Shown here: positions 17,155-25,608 of the stretch, in pieces
Position numbering within the stretch: the first letter of the stretch is position 1
Layout: every line of letters starts with the position of its first letter
Source of the DNA: Labedaea rhizosphaerae
Lineage (GTDB): Bacteria; Actinomycetota; Actinomycetes; Mycobacteriales; Pseudonocardiaceae
Reading direction: 5' to 3'
Assembly: GCF_004362825.1 (NCBI RefSeq)
Contig: NZ_SNXZ01000001.1
Span: 930,001 to 994,000, forward strand
Length of the DNA: 64,000 bases
The notes under the pieces: model-generated
What the model saw: the letters and a program-made list of their open reading frames with translations, nothing else
The model's database searches: none
Told to the model about the DNA's origin: nothing
Translations under genes and position numbers: made by a program

Positions 17155-18177
17155 TCAGGCCAGGGAAAGACCGTAGGCCGACAGTTCCAGCGTCAGCGGG
17201 TAGAAGTAGCTCGTGACGGTGTCGCCGCCGGACAGGGTGCCCAGGCCGGTCGAGCCGTCGTAGGCCGGACCACCGGAGTCGCCGTGGTCGGTGTGCGCCG
17301 TGGTGCCGAACTCGTGGTTGAGCACGCCCACGTCGAAGTTCACCGACTGGTCGACCGAGGTGATCTCGCCGCTGCCGCCACCTGTGGTGGAGCCCTGCTT
17401 CTCCATCTGCTCACCCACAGTGGGCTCGCCGGCGCTGGTGATCGCCTGGCCGGTGTTGATCTGGCCGGGGCCGCTGCCGTTGGGCCGGGTCAGCAGGCCG
17501 GAGTCGGCGCCGGGGCAGTCGCTCTCGACGACCTGTGCGCCGGAGACGTCACCGCCGGCCCAGGTGCCACCGAGGTTGGTGCAGTGGCCCGCGGTCAGCA
17601 TGAACGGCTCGCCGCCACGGGTGACGTTGAAGCCGAGCGAGCAGCGACCCTGCTCGTTCTGGATGGCGTCGCCGTCGGCGATGTACAGCTCGAGCTTGCC
17701 GGTCTTGTACTCGATGCGGGCCTTGTCGCCCAGCTTCGTCGCGGCCGCCTTCACCTTGGCCTTGGTGGCGTCGCTGGCCGAGTCGTAGATCGACACGACG
17801 ACCTGGTTGCTCCGGGTGTCGATGCCCCACGCGGTCTGCGGGACGTTCTTCACGCTGTCCAGCGAGTTCTTGGCGGCGGTCAGGGTGGCGAAGCTGTACT
17901 TGACCGTCTTCGGGGTCAGCCCGGCGGCCGTCACGGCCTGCGCGTCGGCCGCGTTGGTCACGTTCACCACGGCCTTGCCGTGGTCGAGCCAGACACCGCC
18001 GGAGTCGATGCCGATGCCGGCCGACACCGTCTTGGCTTGGGCGATGGCCGTGTGCTGCAGCTGCGCCATGCTCTGTGCGTCCGGGGCGGCGCCTGCGGAC
18101 GTCGACATCGTGGCGAAGGCCAGTGCCGCGGCGGAAGCGGCGCCGGCCAGCCCGATGAGGGTTTTGCGGGGAGCCAT
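17155..18177 (-). CDS. Secreted S1 (chymotrypsin-like, streptogrisin/alpha-lytic type) protease with pro-domain
   Basis: 340 residues. Signal peptide 1-~30 (STSAGAA), then an alpha-lytic-type pro-region (~31-165) acting as folding chaperone, then the mature protease from about residue 167. Catalytic triad His198 (LTAGHC), Asp225 (CPGADSGLL) and Ser301 (HGDSGGP); disulphide Cys pairs around the His and Asp loops. The start at 18177 is favoured because AGGAGG lies 6 nt upstream; an in-frame Met at 18183 would overlap the RBS. An extracellular scavenging protease, monocistronic, ending at the twin hairpins. Confidence 0.92.
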   Translation of the reverse strand: MAPRKTLIGLAGAASAAALAFATMSTSAGAAPDAQSMAQLQHTAIAQAKTVSAGIGIDSGGVWLDHGKAVVNVTNAADAQAVTAAGLTPKTVKYSFATLTAAKNSLDSVKNVPQTAWGIDTRSNQVVVSIYDSASDATKAKVKAAATKLGDKARIEYKTGKLELYIADGDAIQNEQGRCSLGFNVTRGGEPFMLTAGHCTNLGGTWAGGDVSGAQVVESDCPGADSGLLTRPNGSGPGQINTGQAITSAGEPTVGEQMEKQGSTTGGGSGEITSVDQSVNFDVGVLNHEFGTTAHTDHGDSGGPAYDGSTGLGTLSGGDTVTSYFYPLTLELSAYGLSLA

Positions 18178-18469
18178 CAACATCCTCCTGATCAGAACCT
18201 GGAACCGCACTCTGCGTGCCAGGCCGTGCACCCAGTGGGACTTGTTCACCATGTAGTGGTTCAGTCCGGTGCAACACCAACGAACGTCGGGAGCTCCCCA
18301 CGGATAACCCGTTCGGCCCCGCGAATACAGGTGAAATGGGTTCGAATGGGCCCGTAGCTACGCCGTTCGGTCCAGGCGGACCGGGCCCCTAGTCGACACT
18401 TCCGCCGGCTGTGAAGAGGATTGGTCTAGTTCTGTGCATCGGGCATGGACCCGTGCCAAGGTGGCTTCC

Positions 18470-19429
18470 GTGACCAAGGTGGCGGTGTTCGGGCTCGGCG
18501 GCACGATCGCGATGACGGCGGGCGAGCACGGCGGCGCGGTCCCCGCCCTGTCCGCCGGGCAGCTGGTCGCGGCGGTGCCGGGCCTCGCCGAGAGCGGCAT
18601 CGAGCTGGCGGTCGTCGAGTTCCGGCAGTTGCCCGGTGCCTCGCTCACGTTCGCCGACCTGGCGGAGCTGGCCGACGCGATCGCGGCGCACGACGCCGAC
18701 GGTGTGGTGATCACGCAGGGCACGGACACCATCGAGGAGACGGCCTACCAACTGGACCTCACCCACGCCGACGACCGGCCGCTCGTGGTCACCGGGGCCA
18801 TGCGCAACCCGAGCCTCGCAGGCGCCGACGGCCCGGCGAACCTGCTCGCCGCCGTGCGGGTGGCGGCCGACCCGGCCGCCCGCGGGCTGGGCTGCGTGGT
18901 CGTCCTGGCCGACGAAGTCCACGCGGCGGCGCGGGTGCGCAAGACGCACAGCACCAGCGTGGCCACGTTCCGCTCGCCCAACGGCGGCCCGCTCGGCTAC
19001 TTGGTCGAGGGCGGCTTTCACCTGGTGAACCGACCGGCGCACCGCCTGGTTCTCCCCCGGGCCACCACCCACCCCAAGGTCGCCCTCGCCACCATCACCC
19101 TCGACGACGACGGCACCCTGCTGGCCGCCGCCGACCGCTGTGACGGCCTGGTGGTCGCGGCGATGGGCGTCGGTCACGTGCCCCAGCGCTTGCTGTCCAC
19201 GCTGGACCACCTCGCCGCCCGGATCCCGGTGGTCCTCGCGTCCCGCACGGGCGCGGGTCCGGTGCTCACCACGACGTACGGCTTCCCCGGCTCCGAACGC
19301 GACCTGGTGGCGCGCGGCCTGATCCCCGCCGGCTACCTGGACCTGCTGAAGGCACGCATCCTGTTGCGCCACCTGCTCGCGACCGGCGCCGGCCAAGCCG
19401 CGATCAAGGCCGCGTTCGCGCGGTCCTAA
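18470..19429 (+). CDS. L-asparaginase (type I/II family)
   Basis: 319 residues. Converts asparagine to aspartate and ammonia. First catalytic Thr12 in GGTIA, second motif TQGTDTIEE with Thr85-Asp86, and Lys158 in RKTHS completing the second triad. No signal peptide, so cytosolic. The GTG start at 18470 aligns with the usual N-terminal VAVFGLGGTIA; an upstream ATG at 18434 would add a non-family tail. Its stop overlaps the stop of convergent eccE by 4 nt. Confidence 0.9.
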   Translation: MTKVAVFGLGGTIAMTAGEHGGAVPALSAGQLVAAVPGLAESGIELAVVEFRQLPGASLTFADLAELADAIAAHDADGVVITQGTDTIEETAYQLDLTHADDRPLVVTGAMRNPSLAGADGPANLLAAVRVAADPAARGLGCVVVLADEVHAAARVRKTHSTSVATFRSPNGGPLGYLVEGGFHLVNRPAHRLVLPRATTHPKVALATITLDDDGTLLAAADRCDGLVVAAMGVGHVPQRLLSTLDHLAARIPVVLASRTGAGPVLTTTYGFPGSERDLVARGLIPAGYLDLLKARILLRHLLATGAGQAAIKAAFARS

Positions 19430-22341
19430 CTCACCACGCCCAGCGGCAGCGAAGCCGCGACCCCTTCGGCGTGCTCACCGTCCATCCGGTCGAACCGCAC
19501 GTCGTGGTCGTTGCCCAACCGCACGAGCGCCGCGGCCGCCGCTTCCAGTTGTTGAACGCTCTGGGCCGCGATCCGGACCACCGCCGTCTCGTGCCCGACT
19601 TCACCGTCCACCGAGCCCGCGCCGACGGAGACGGTCAGCACTGCCCCGGTCTGGGCCGTCAGCAATGCGCGAAGGACGCGAGCGGCCGCCTCGTCGCGCA
19701 GGTCGGTCCAGCCACCGAGCCGGAAGGTCACCTGGGCGACCGGCCCGCAGAACCAGCACCGCCACTGCTCCTCGACATCCGAGCGCCCGCCGCTGACGTG
19801 CGCAAGCGAGGCGATGGTGCTGAGCATCTTGGCGTCGCCGAGCCCCGCGACCTCGACGTCCCGCTTGCCCAGGGCCCGCAGCACCCGCTGCGCGGAATGC
19901 CGCAGCGACTGCGTGATCTGGTCCTCTTCGTACAGTTCGGGGGTGCGGATTGCTTGCACCGCAAGCCAAGCCCGCGGATAGGAGCGGTTCCCGGAGATCC
20001 CGTGGAAGATCACCTGCACCCCCACGGCATTGGCTTCGTCCCCGCTTGGCAACAACGCCGACGGCCGCGGCAACGCGACGATCGGATCGGCGTCCGCCAG
20101 CTGCGGCCGCAGGACCGCCGTAGCCCCACAAGTCCGCGAGATGACGGCGACGTCGGTGTCGCCCAGCTGGATGCCGGTGAGCGCTGCGTCCTTGGCGAAC
20201 AGGTGCAACAAGGCGCGTGAGTGGCCTTCCCTGGGCAGGAAGCGCTTTCGTTCGCGAAGCTGGAACCGCAGGTAGCGTCCGGCCCACTGGAACAACCACT
20301 GATTGCGGACTCGAATCGTGGTGAGCGCGAGCAATCCCGCCGCACAAGCACCCGCAGGCGCAGCGACAACGGCGGGGCGCCCCACCGCGAGACCCACCAG
20401 GGCGATGGCGGCCTGCCAACAAGCAACCTGCCCGATCCGCAGCGTCGCAACCAACCGCCGCCGCGAATCAACCGGCAAGACCGCTGCCGCCCGCGGCCGC
20501 ACAACGGTGACCTCGTCGTCGCCGGAGCTGTCGACCTTGCCGTCCTGAGGGCGCCCAACCCGAACCCCCGGCGGCGCCACCGCAACCGCAGGAACAGCAA
20601 CACCATTGCCCGCTCCAACCGACCCGGCCGCTGACACCGGTGCGGGCGCAGGCATGCCGTTGGGCACCAGCACGGGCACCAATGCAGGCGCGGCCCCAAG
20701 TGCAGTTGCCGCCGGCTCGCCCGGCCCTGGCGCGAACGCTGCCCCAGGCGCCGTCGCTGGCGCAGGTGCCGACCCAGCCGCGGCTGGGTGGGGCGCCGAT
20801 GTTGACCTGGCCATCGGTGCAGACCTCGGCGACCATGGCGGCACCAGCGCTGGCATTGGAGCTGAGGCTGGGCCTGCCATCGGCATCGGCATCGGCATCG
20901 GCATCGGCATCGGGGCTGATGCTGACGTTGGCTCGGTCATCGGCACCGGCGCGGGCGCCGACGGCGGTGTCCGCGCTGGTACCGGAGTTGGGGCTGGCGC
21001 CGGCATTGGCGAGCCGTTGACGACCATCGGCAAGGGCGCATCGCCGCCACTCAACATCCCGAGAACCGCGCCCGTCCGCCCGCCACCAAGCATGGCGGGT
21101 CCGGAAACAGGCCCAACACCCCGAACTGCCGGACCAGCGCTCGACAATTCGGGCAGGGGCGCAGATGGCCCGCCCGCCGCACCGACAGGTCCTGGACCTG
21201 CGCCACCCGACACCGGCGCGGGACCTCGCCACGAGTCACGACCCGTCCCCGGCATGCGGCCCGGCACCGAAGGCGGGCCTGACAGCGAGGCCGGACTCGT
21301 CACAGGCATTGAGCTCGGCGGCGGCGCTGAGCCCAGTGCTGGCCCGGGGCCGGAACCCGGCACCGACGCGGGGCTCGGTGGCGGTACGGGAGCGCACGAC
21401 CACTCGGAACTCGCGACAGGCATGGAGCTCGGCCGCGAAGCAGAGCCTGGCGCCGGGTCAAGCACCGGCAGCGGGGTTGGCCCGGCCGGCCGCGCGGGAC
21501 CAGGCACCGGCGTGGACTCTGGCAGCAGTGCAGGGCCGGACAGTGACGCGGGACCGGACAGCGGCGCAGAACTCGCCACAGGCACGGGACTCGGCCGCGA
21601 AGCAGAGCCCAGCACAGGGTCAGGCACCGGCATCGGAATTGGCCCAGCCAGACGCGCAGGACCAGGCACCGGCGCGGACTCCGGCAGCGGTGCATGGCCG
21701 GACAACGGGGCGGGGCCGGACAGTGCCGCCGGGCCAGGCGCCATGGGATCGACCGTCAGCGCGGGGGCCGGCGGCGACGCGGCACCGGACAACGGCGCAG
21801 AACTCGCCACAGGCACGGGACTCGGCCGCGAAGCAGAGCCCAGCACAGGGTCAGGCACCGGCATCGGAATTGGCCCAGCCAGACGCGCAGGACCAGGCAC
21901 CGGCGCGGGGGCCGGCAGCGACGCGGGACCGGACAACGGCGCAGAACTCGCCACAGGCACGGGACTCGGCCGCAAAGCAGAGCCCAACACGGGGCCAGGC
22001 GCCGGTGCATGCTCCAGCAGCGGTGCTGGGCCAAGCACCGGCGCTGACTCGCGGAGCGACGTGTGGCCAGGCACCGGCGTGGAGTCGCGCACCGGCGCGG
22101 GACCGGAAGGGGGTGCGGGGTCTGGCGCTGGACTGGCGGGCGGGGCGGGGTTTGGCGCAGGCATCGGACCGGGCGGCAACGCCGGAACTGCCTGCGGTGC
22201 TCGCGGCCGCCCGTCCGGCGTGCTGGGGCCCGTTTCAGAAGAACCCTCGACCGCCGGCTGGCGGGGCCTGCGGTTGCGAAGGGCCGCCGACACCCTTGGT
22301 TTGCGGGGCGGCTGTCCCCCGGCCGGGGGCGAGGCGGTCAC
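19426..22341 (-). CDS. eccE: Type VII secretion protein EccE with giant Pro/Ala/Ser repeat N-terminus
   Basis: 971 residues. The C-terminal ~360 residues are EccE: two adjacent membrane helices (~633-680, CWQAAIALVGLAVGRPAVV), then a cytosolic domain with LRIRNQW-like, RYLRFQLRERKRFL and RSYPRAWLAVQAIRT segments; EccE flanks the ESX core in the inner membrane. Residues ~40-600 are low-complexity Pro/Ala/Ser/Gly with long tandem repeats, far longer than usual EccE (~400-550 residues total). The GTG at 22341 overlaps the upstream regulator's TGA, which supports this start. Met codons near 20655 could give a family-sized protein instead. It sits ~16 kb from the ESX core. Confidence 0.82.
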   Translation of the reverse strand: MTASPPAGGQPPRKPRVSAALRNRRPRQPAVEGSSETGPSTPDGRPRAPQAVPALPPGPMPAPNPAPPASPAPDPAPPSGPAPVRDSTPVPGHTSLRESAPVLGPAPLLEHAPAPGPVLGSALRPSPVPVASSAPLSGPASLPAPAPVPGPARLAGPIPMPVPDPVLGSASRPSPVPVASSAPLSGAASPPAPALTVDPMAPGPAALSGPAPLSGHAPLPESAPVPGPARLAGPIPMPVPDPVLGSASRPSPVPVASSAPLSGPASLSGPALLPESTPVPGPARPAGPTPLPVLDPAPGSASRPSSMPVASSEWSCAPVPPPSPASVPGSGPGPALGSAPPPSSMPVTSPASLSGPPSVPGRMPGTGRDSWRGPAPVSGGAGPGPVGAAGGPSAPLPELSSAGPAVRGVGPVSGPAMLGGGRTGAVLGMLSGGDAPLPMVVNGSPMPAPAPTPVPARTPPSAPAPVPMTEPTSASAPMPMPMPMPMPMAGPASAPMPALVPPWSPRSAPMARSTSAPHPAAAGSAPAPATAPGAAFAPGPGEPAATALGAAPALVPVLVPNGMPAPAPVSAAGSVGAGNGVAVPAVAVAPPGVRVGRPQDGKVDSSGDDEVTVVRPRAAAVLPVDSRRRLVATLRIGQVACWQAAIALVGLAVGRPAVVAAPAGACAAGLLALTTIRVRNQWLFQWAGRYLRFQLRERKRFLPREGHSRALLHLFAKDAALTGIQLGDTDVAVISRTCGATAVLRPQLADADPIVALPRPSALLPSGDEANAVGVQVIFHGISGNRSYPRAWLAVQAIRTPELYEEDQITQSLRHSAQRVLRALGKRDVEVAGLGDAKMLSTIASLAHVSGGRSDVEEQWRCWFCGPVAQVTFRLGGWTDLRDEAAARVLRALLTAQTGAVLTVSVGAGSVDGEVGHETAVVRIAAQSVQQLEAAAAALVRLGNDHDVRFDRMDGEHAEGVAASLPLGVVS
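20882..20911. repeat. Hexanucleotide repeat (GGCATC)5 inside eccE
   Basis: Five perfect units, plus an imperfect flanking one, encode an MPMPMP run on the minus strand. Units of six keep the frame on expansion or contraction. Confidence 0.9.
21553..22000. repeat. Long tandem-type repeats (~125 bp) inside eccE
   Basis: A ~125-bp block (containing CAGAACTCGCCACAGGCACG) occurs nearly unchanged at 21553-21678 and 21783-21908, with a truncated third copy from 21928. More diverged relatives lie at ~21410 and ~21310. In eccE they encode the recurring PVPVASSAPLSG and GPIPMPVPDPVLGSASRPS phrases. Confidence 0.85.
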
Positions 22342-24029
22342 GACGCACCGCGCAGGGGGACCACCTCGGGCGAAACGGTGACTCGCGCCAGGTCGCGGAC
22401 CAGGGGGTGCATGGTGAACCGGCCGGGTGCCGATTCGGTCAGGAGGTGTTCGTCGGCCAGGCGGTCGAGCATGCGGGCGGCCTCGGGGCGGCGGACGTGG
22501 GCCAGGGCCGCCGCGGTCGGGGCGTCGATCCGCTCCGGTGCGCTGGCCAGCAGGTCGAACAAGCGGCGGTGCGCGGGCGGCAGCCGGTGGTACGCCGGTT
22601 CGAAGCGCGCGCGGACGCTGCGGCCGTTGCGGTGCAGCTCCTCGTCACGGCCGTGGGGGTCGCGGAGGCGGTCGGCCAGGTCCGACACCGTCCACAACGG
22701 ACGTTGGATCAGACGCGCTGCCGCCACCCGGATGGCCAGAGGCAGGTTGCCGCAACTGTGGACGACGTCCAGTACGGCCGACGGGTCGCGCGGGCCGGCA
22801 ATAGCGGTGAACAGGTCGGTGGCGTCGCGGTCGGGCATCAGCTTCAGGGGCACGATCGCCGCCCCGTCGATGGCGACGTTGCCGGTGACCACCACACCGC
22901 AGCCCTCGCCGCCGGGCAGCAGGGGCAGGACCTCCGACTCGTCCTCGGCGTCGTCCAGGACCACCAGCACCCGGCGGCCGGACAGGGCGGCGCGCCAGCG
23001 GGCCACGCGATCGGCGAGGGCGTCCGGGACGTCACGCGGGGCCACGCCCAGGGAAACCAGCAAGCGGCGCAAGGCTTCGGCAGCTCCCACCGGAACACCG
23101 TTGTCCCGCAATGAGACGAAGAGTCGTCCGTCCGGATAGGACTCGGCTAGCCGGTGGGCCACGTGCACGGCCAGCGCCGTCTTGCCGACGCCGGCCATGC
23201 CGGTGACCAGCACCAACCGTCGGTCGGTGCAGGCCGCCAGCAACGCCGGCAGTTCGCGGTCGCGGCCGACGAAGTCCGGGAGGTCGCGGGGCAGCGTGTT
23301 CACCGCGGTGAGCACGGGCGCGCCGGTCAGTACTTGTTGTTGCGCCGCGGCCAGTTCTGCCCCGGGTTCGACGCCGAGTTCGTCCACCAGCACGGTTCTT
23401 GCCTGCTGGTAGCAGGCGAGGGCCTCCGCGCGCCGGCCGTCGGCGTGCAGGGCCAGCACGAGGCTCGCCCACGTCGACTCACGCAGGGGCTCGTCGGCGG
23501 TGAGGCCGCGCAGCAGGGTGATCGCCTCGGCGCGGCGGCCGGACGCGATCAGGGACCTGGCCAGCGATTCCTGTGCGTGCCTGCGCAGTTCGCCCAGCCG
23601 GGACGCGGCGGCGAAGGCTTCGTCGGTGGTGACCTCCTCGAACGGGGTTCCGCGCCACAACACCAGCGCCCGGGTATAGATGTCCACAGCGGACTGTCCG
23701 TGTTCGCGATCCGCTTGGGCCACCAGGTCTCGGAAGACGTCGGTGTCCAGCTCGCCCTTGGCGACCACGATCCGGTACGCACCGTGGCGGCTTTCCACGC
23801 GACCGGGCAACACCTTCCGGATGCGCCAGACATATGTCTTCAAGTTGCGGTCCGCCGACTGCGGCGCGTCCCGTTCCGGCCAAATCGCGGCGATCAGTCG
23901 TTCCGCGCTCACCCACGCGTTAGCCTGCAAAAGCAAGGTGGTCAGCAAAGCGGTCGGCTTGCGGGCGCCGAGCTCGACCCGGTCACCACCCGGCGAGTGC
24001 ACCTCGAGCGGGCCGAGAACGCGAAACAT
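22338..24029 (-). CDS. AfsR/SARP-type regulator (wHTH-BTAD-NB-ARC)
   Basis: 563 residues. OmpR-like winged helix (1-95, FRVLGPLEV...GARKPTALLTTLLL...ADRNLKTYVWRIRKVL), bacterial transcriptional activator domain (~98-245) and an NB-ARC-type ATPase with P-loop GMAGVGKTALAVH near 270 and LVVLDD (Walker B). The C-terminal winged region ends at ~560 with no TPR array, so it is shorter than AfsR. RBS AAGGAGGAG upstream; GTG at 24032 is an alternative start. Coupled to eccE by GTGA, and divergent from the protease fusion, so it is a candidate activator of this ESX locus. Confidence 0.9.
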   Translation of the reverse strand: MFRVLGPLEVHSPGGDRVELGARKPTALLTTLLLQANAWVSAERLIAAIWPERDAPQSADRNLKTYVWRIRKVLPGRVESRHGAYRIVVAKGELDTDVFRDLVAQADREHGQSAVDIYTRALVLWRGTPFEEVTTDEAFAAASRLGELRRHAQESLARSLIASGRRAEAITLLRGLTADEPLRESTWASLVLALHADGRRAEALACYQQARTVLVDELGVEPGAELAAAQQQVLTGAPVLTAVNTLPRDLPDFVGRDRELPALLAACTDRRLVLVTGMAGVGKTALAVHVAHRLAESYPDGRLFVSLRDNGVPVGAAEALRRLLVSLGVAPRDVPDALADRVARWRAALSGRRVLVVLDDAEDESEVLPLLPGGEGCGVVVTGNVAIDGAAIVPLKLMPDRDATDLFTAIAGPRDPSAVLDVVHSCGNLPLAIRVAAARLIQRPLWTVSDLADRLRDPHGRDEELHRNGRSVRARFEPAYHRLPPAHRRLFDLLASAPERIDAPTAAALAHVRRPEAARMLDRLADEHLLTESAPGRFTMHPLVRDLARVTVSPEVVPLRGAS

Positions 24030-24090
24030 CACGAGCGCTCCTCCTTGCGGTCGGCACCCACAACCATCGACGGACCAACCTGAGATTTCG

Positions 24091-25371
24091 ATGACACGCA
24101 CCGACGACTGGCGCACTCGCAGCAGGCTGGGCACCGCGGCCACCACCGGACTGCCGGCCGGCCGGTTGCTCGGCGTGCCGCTGCGCGTCTCCTCGGCCTG
24201 GATCGCGGTGATCGCGCTGGTCACGGCGCTGTACCCGGGCATCGTGGCCCGGCTCGTTCCGGGGTTGCCGGTGCCGGTCGAGTACCTGATCTCGTTCGTC
24301 CTGGGCTGGGTACTGCTCGGGTCGCTGCTGGTCCACGAGACCGGGCACGTGCTCGCTTGCCGCCTCGCACGCGTGGTCGTGCGTGCGGTGGTGTTGTCGC
24401 TGCCGGGCGGATCGGTCGAGCACGACCGCGCGTACACGCCCAGGCAGGTGGCGATCGCGGCGGTCGGCGGGCCGGCGGCGAGTCTGGTGCTGGCGATCGC
24501 CACGGGGGCGTTGGCGGTGCTCAGCGGCGGGGTGCCCGGCGTGCTGTTCGGCACGACGACCGCGGTGAACCTGGCGGTCACGGTGTTCACGCTGCTGCCC
24601 GGCCTGCCCATGGACGGCGGCGAACTGGTCCGCGCGGCCGTGTGGCAGTGGTCGGGTTCGCCGGCGACGGGACGCAAGGTCGCGCGGGTGGCCGGGCAGG
24701 TCGTCGCGATCGCGGTGGCGTTGGGGCCGTTGCTGCTCGTGCGCTCGGACGACCTGGTGGGCAGCGGCGTCGTCGTGGCCGCGGGGCTGCTGGTCGCGGG
24801 GTACGTGTGGCAGCCGGGGCCGGCGAAGGCCGTCAAGGACGAGGCCGTCACCGGGGCGGCCATCCGGACGTGGTTGGTGGTCGGCGCGGTGTCGGTGGCC
24901 GCGGTGCTGGTGCTGCGGGCGTACGTGGTGCAGAGCCTGGTGGTCGCATCGGGGTCGATGGACGACACGCTGCGGACCGGCGACCACATCGTGGTGGACA
25001 AGCTGAGCTACCTGATCGGCGGCGTGCGGCTCGGCGACGTGGTGGTGCTCGACCGGCCGCCGGGCGTGGCGTCCGAAGAGGACGAACTGGTGAAGCGCGT
25101 GATCGGGCTGGCCGGCGACCGGATCGAGGCGCGCGACGGGCGGGTGCTGCGCAACGGGGTGCCGATCGACGAGCCCTACCTGCGGCCGGGGTGCGCGGAC
25201 AACGCGGCCGGGCTCAAGCCGGTGACCGTCGCCAGCGGACAGGTCTACCTGCTCGGCGACAACCGCTGCCACTCGCTGGACAGCCGCGGGTTCGGGCCGG
25301 TCGACGAGAGCTTGGTGGAGGGCCGGGCGGTCGCGATCATCTGGCCGGTGGACCACGCGGGCTCGATCTGA
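24091..25371 (+). CDS. Fusion of site-2 (M50) intramembrane protease and type I signal peptidase
   Basis: 426 residues in one uninterrupted frame. Residues ~20-240 are a site-2 protease-like membrane domain with HETGH (82-86) and the third zinc ligand Asp175 in LPMDGG. Residues ~262-426 are signal peptidase I: an anchor helix (261-280), Ser289 nucleophile in ASGSM, GDVVVLDRP, Lys335 in ELVKRVIGL, and LLGDNRCHSLDSRGFGPV (388-404). All catalytic residues of both enzymes are present, so both may be active. The ATG at 24091 is 61 nt from the divergent SARP/eccE operon. I do not know of a characterised protein with this arrangement. Confidence 0.88.
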   Translation: MTRTDDWRTRSRLGTAATTGLPAGRLLGVPLRVSSAWIAVIALVTALYPGIVARLVPGLPVPVEYLISFVLGWVLLGSLLVHETGHVLACRLARVVVRAVVLSLPGGSVEHDRAYTPRQVAIAAVGGPAASLVLAIATGALAVLSGGVPGVLFGTTTAVNLAVTVFTLLPGLPMDGGELVRAAVWQWSGSPATGRKVARVAGQVVAIAVALGPLLLVRSDDLVGSGVVVAAGLLVAGYVWQPGPAKAVKDEAVTGAAIRTWLVVGAVSVAAVLVLRAYVVQSLVVASGSMDDTLRTGDHIVVDKLSYLIGGVRLGDVVVLDRPPGVASEEDELVKRVIGLAGDRIEARDGRVLRNGVPIDEPYLRPGCADNAAGLKPVTVASGQVYLLGDNRCHSLDSRGFGPVDESLVEGRAVAIIWPVDHAGSI

Positions 25372-25378
25372 CCTCGCC

Positions 25379-25504
25379 GTTGCGGTTTTCCACAGGCGGG
25401 CAGTTGTCCACAGATCGCGCCGAAACCCGTTGCGACCCTGGTAAAACGAGAGAATGGGACTCGGGGAGCCCTCGGGCCGGGTGGGGTCTGGCCTACGCGA
25501 GGCG
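25379..25504 (+). repeat. Dispersed ~120-bp repeat with two DnaA-box-like words (copy 2)
   Basis: TTTTCCACA (25386-25394) and TTGTCCACA (25404-25412) are followed by CTCGGGGAGCCCTCGGGCC and GGGTGGGGTCTGGCCTACGC. It is the inverted counterpart of 2922-3043, lying between two convergent genes. The rest of the 237-bp gap to 25609 shows nothing else clear. Confidence 0.75.
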
Positions 25505-25608
25505 AAAAGTCGCTGGTCAGCGGGTGGCGGAGTGGCCGTTCAGCGGATCACATCTGGGCAGCCGGTCAAACTGAGCAGCGGATCGACGGAGCCGAATCCA
25601 AGGGAGGG

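Noticed and set aside
20606-22381. 591-codon plus-strand frame opposite the eccE repeats (Gly/Ala/Thr-rich)
   Set aside because: It arises from GC-rich repeats on the other strand. The minus frame joins a recognisable EccE domain and overlaps the upstream gene in the coupled manner, so the minus strand is coding.
24030-25001. N-terminal extension of the SARP regulator upstream to ~25001
   Set aside because: The extension is antisense to the protease fusion with Thr/Ser/Arg-rich shadow composition; the winged helix begins right at the ATG at 24029.
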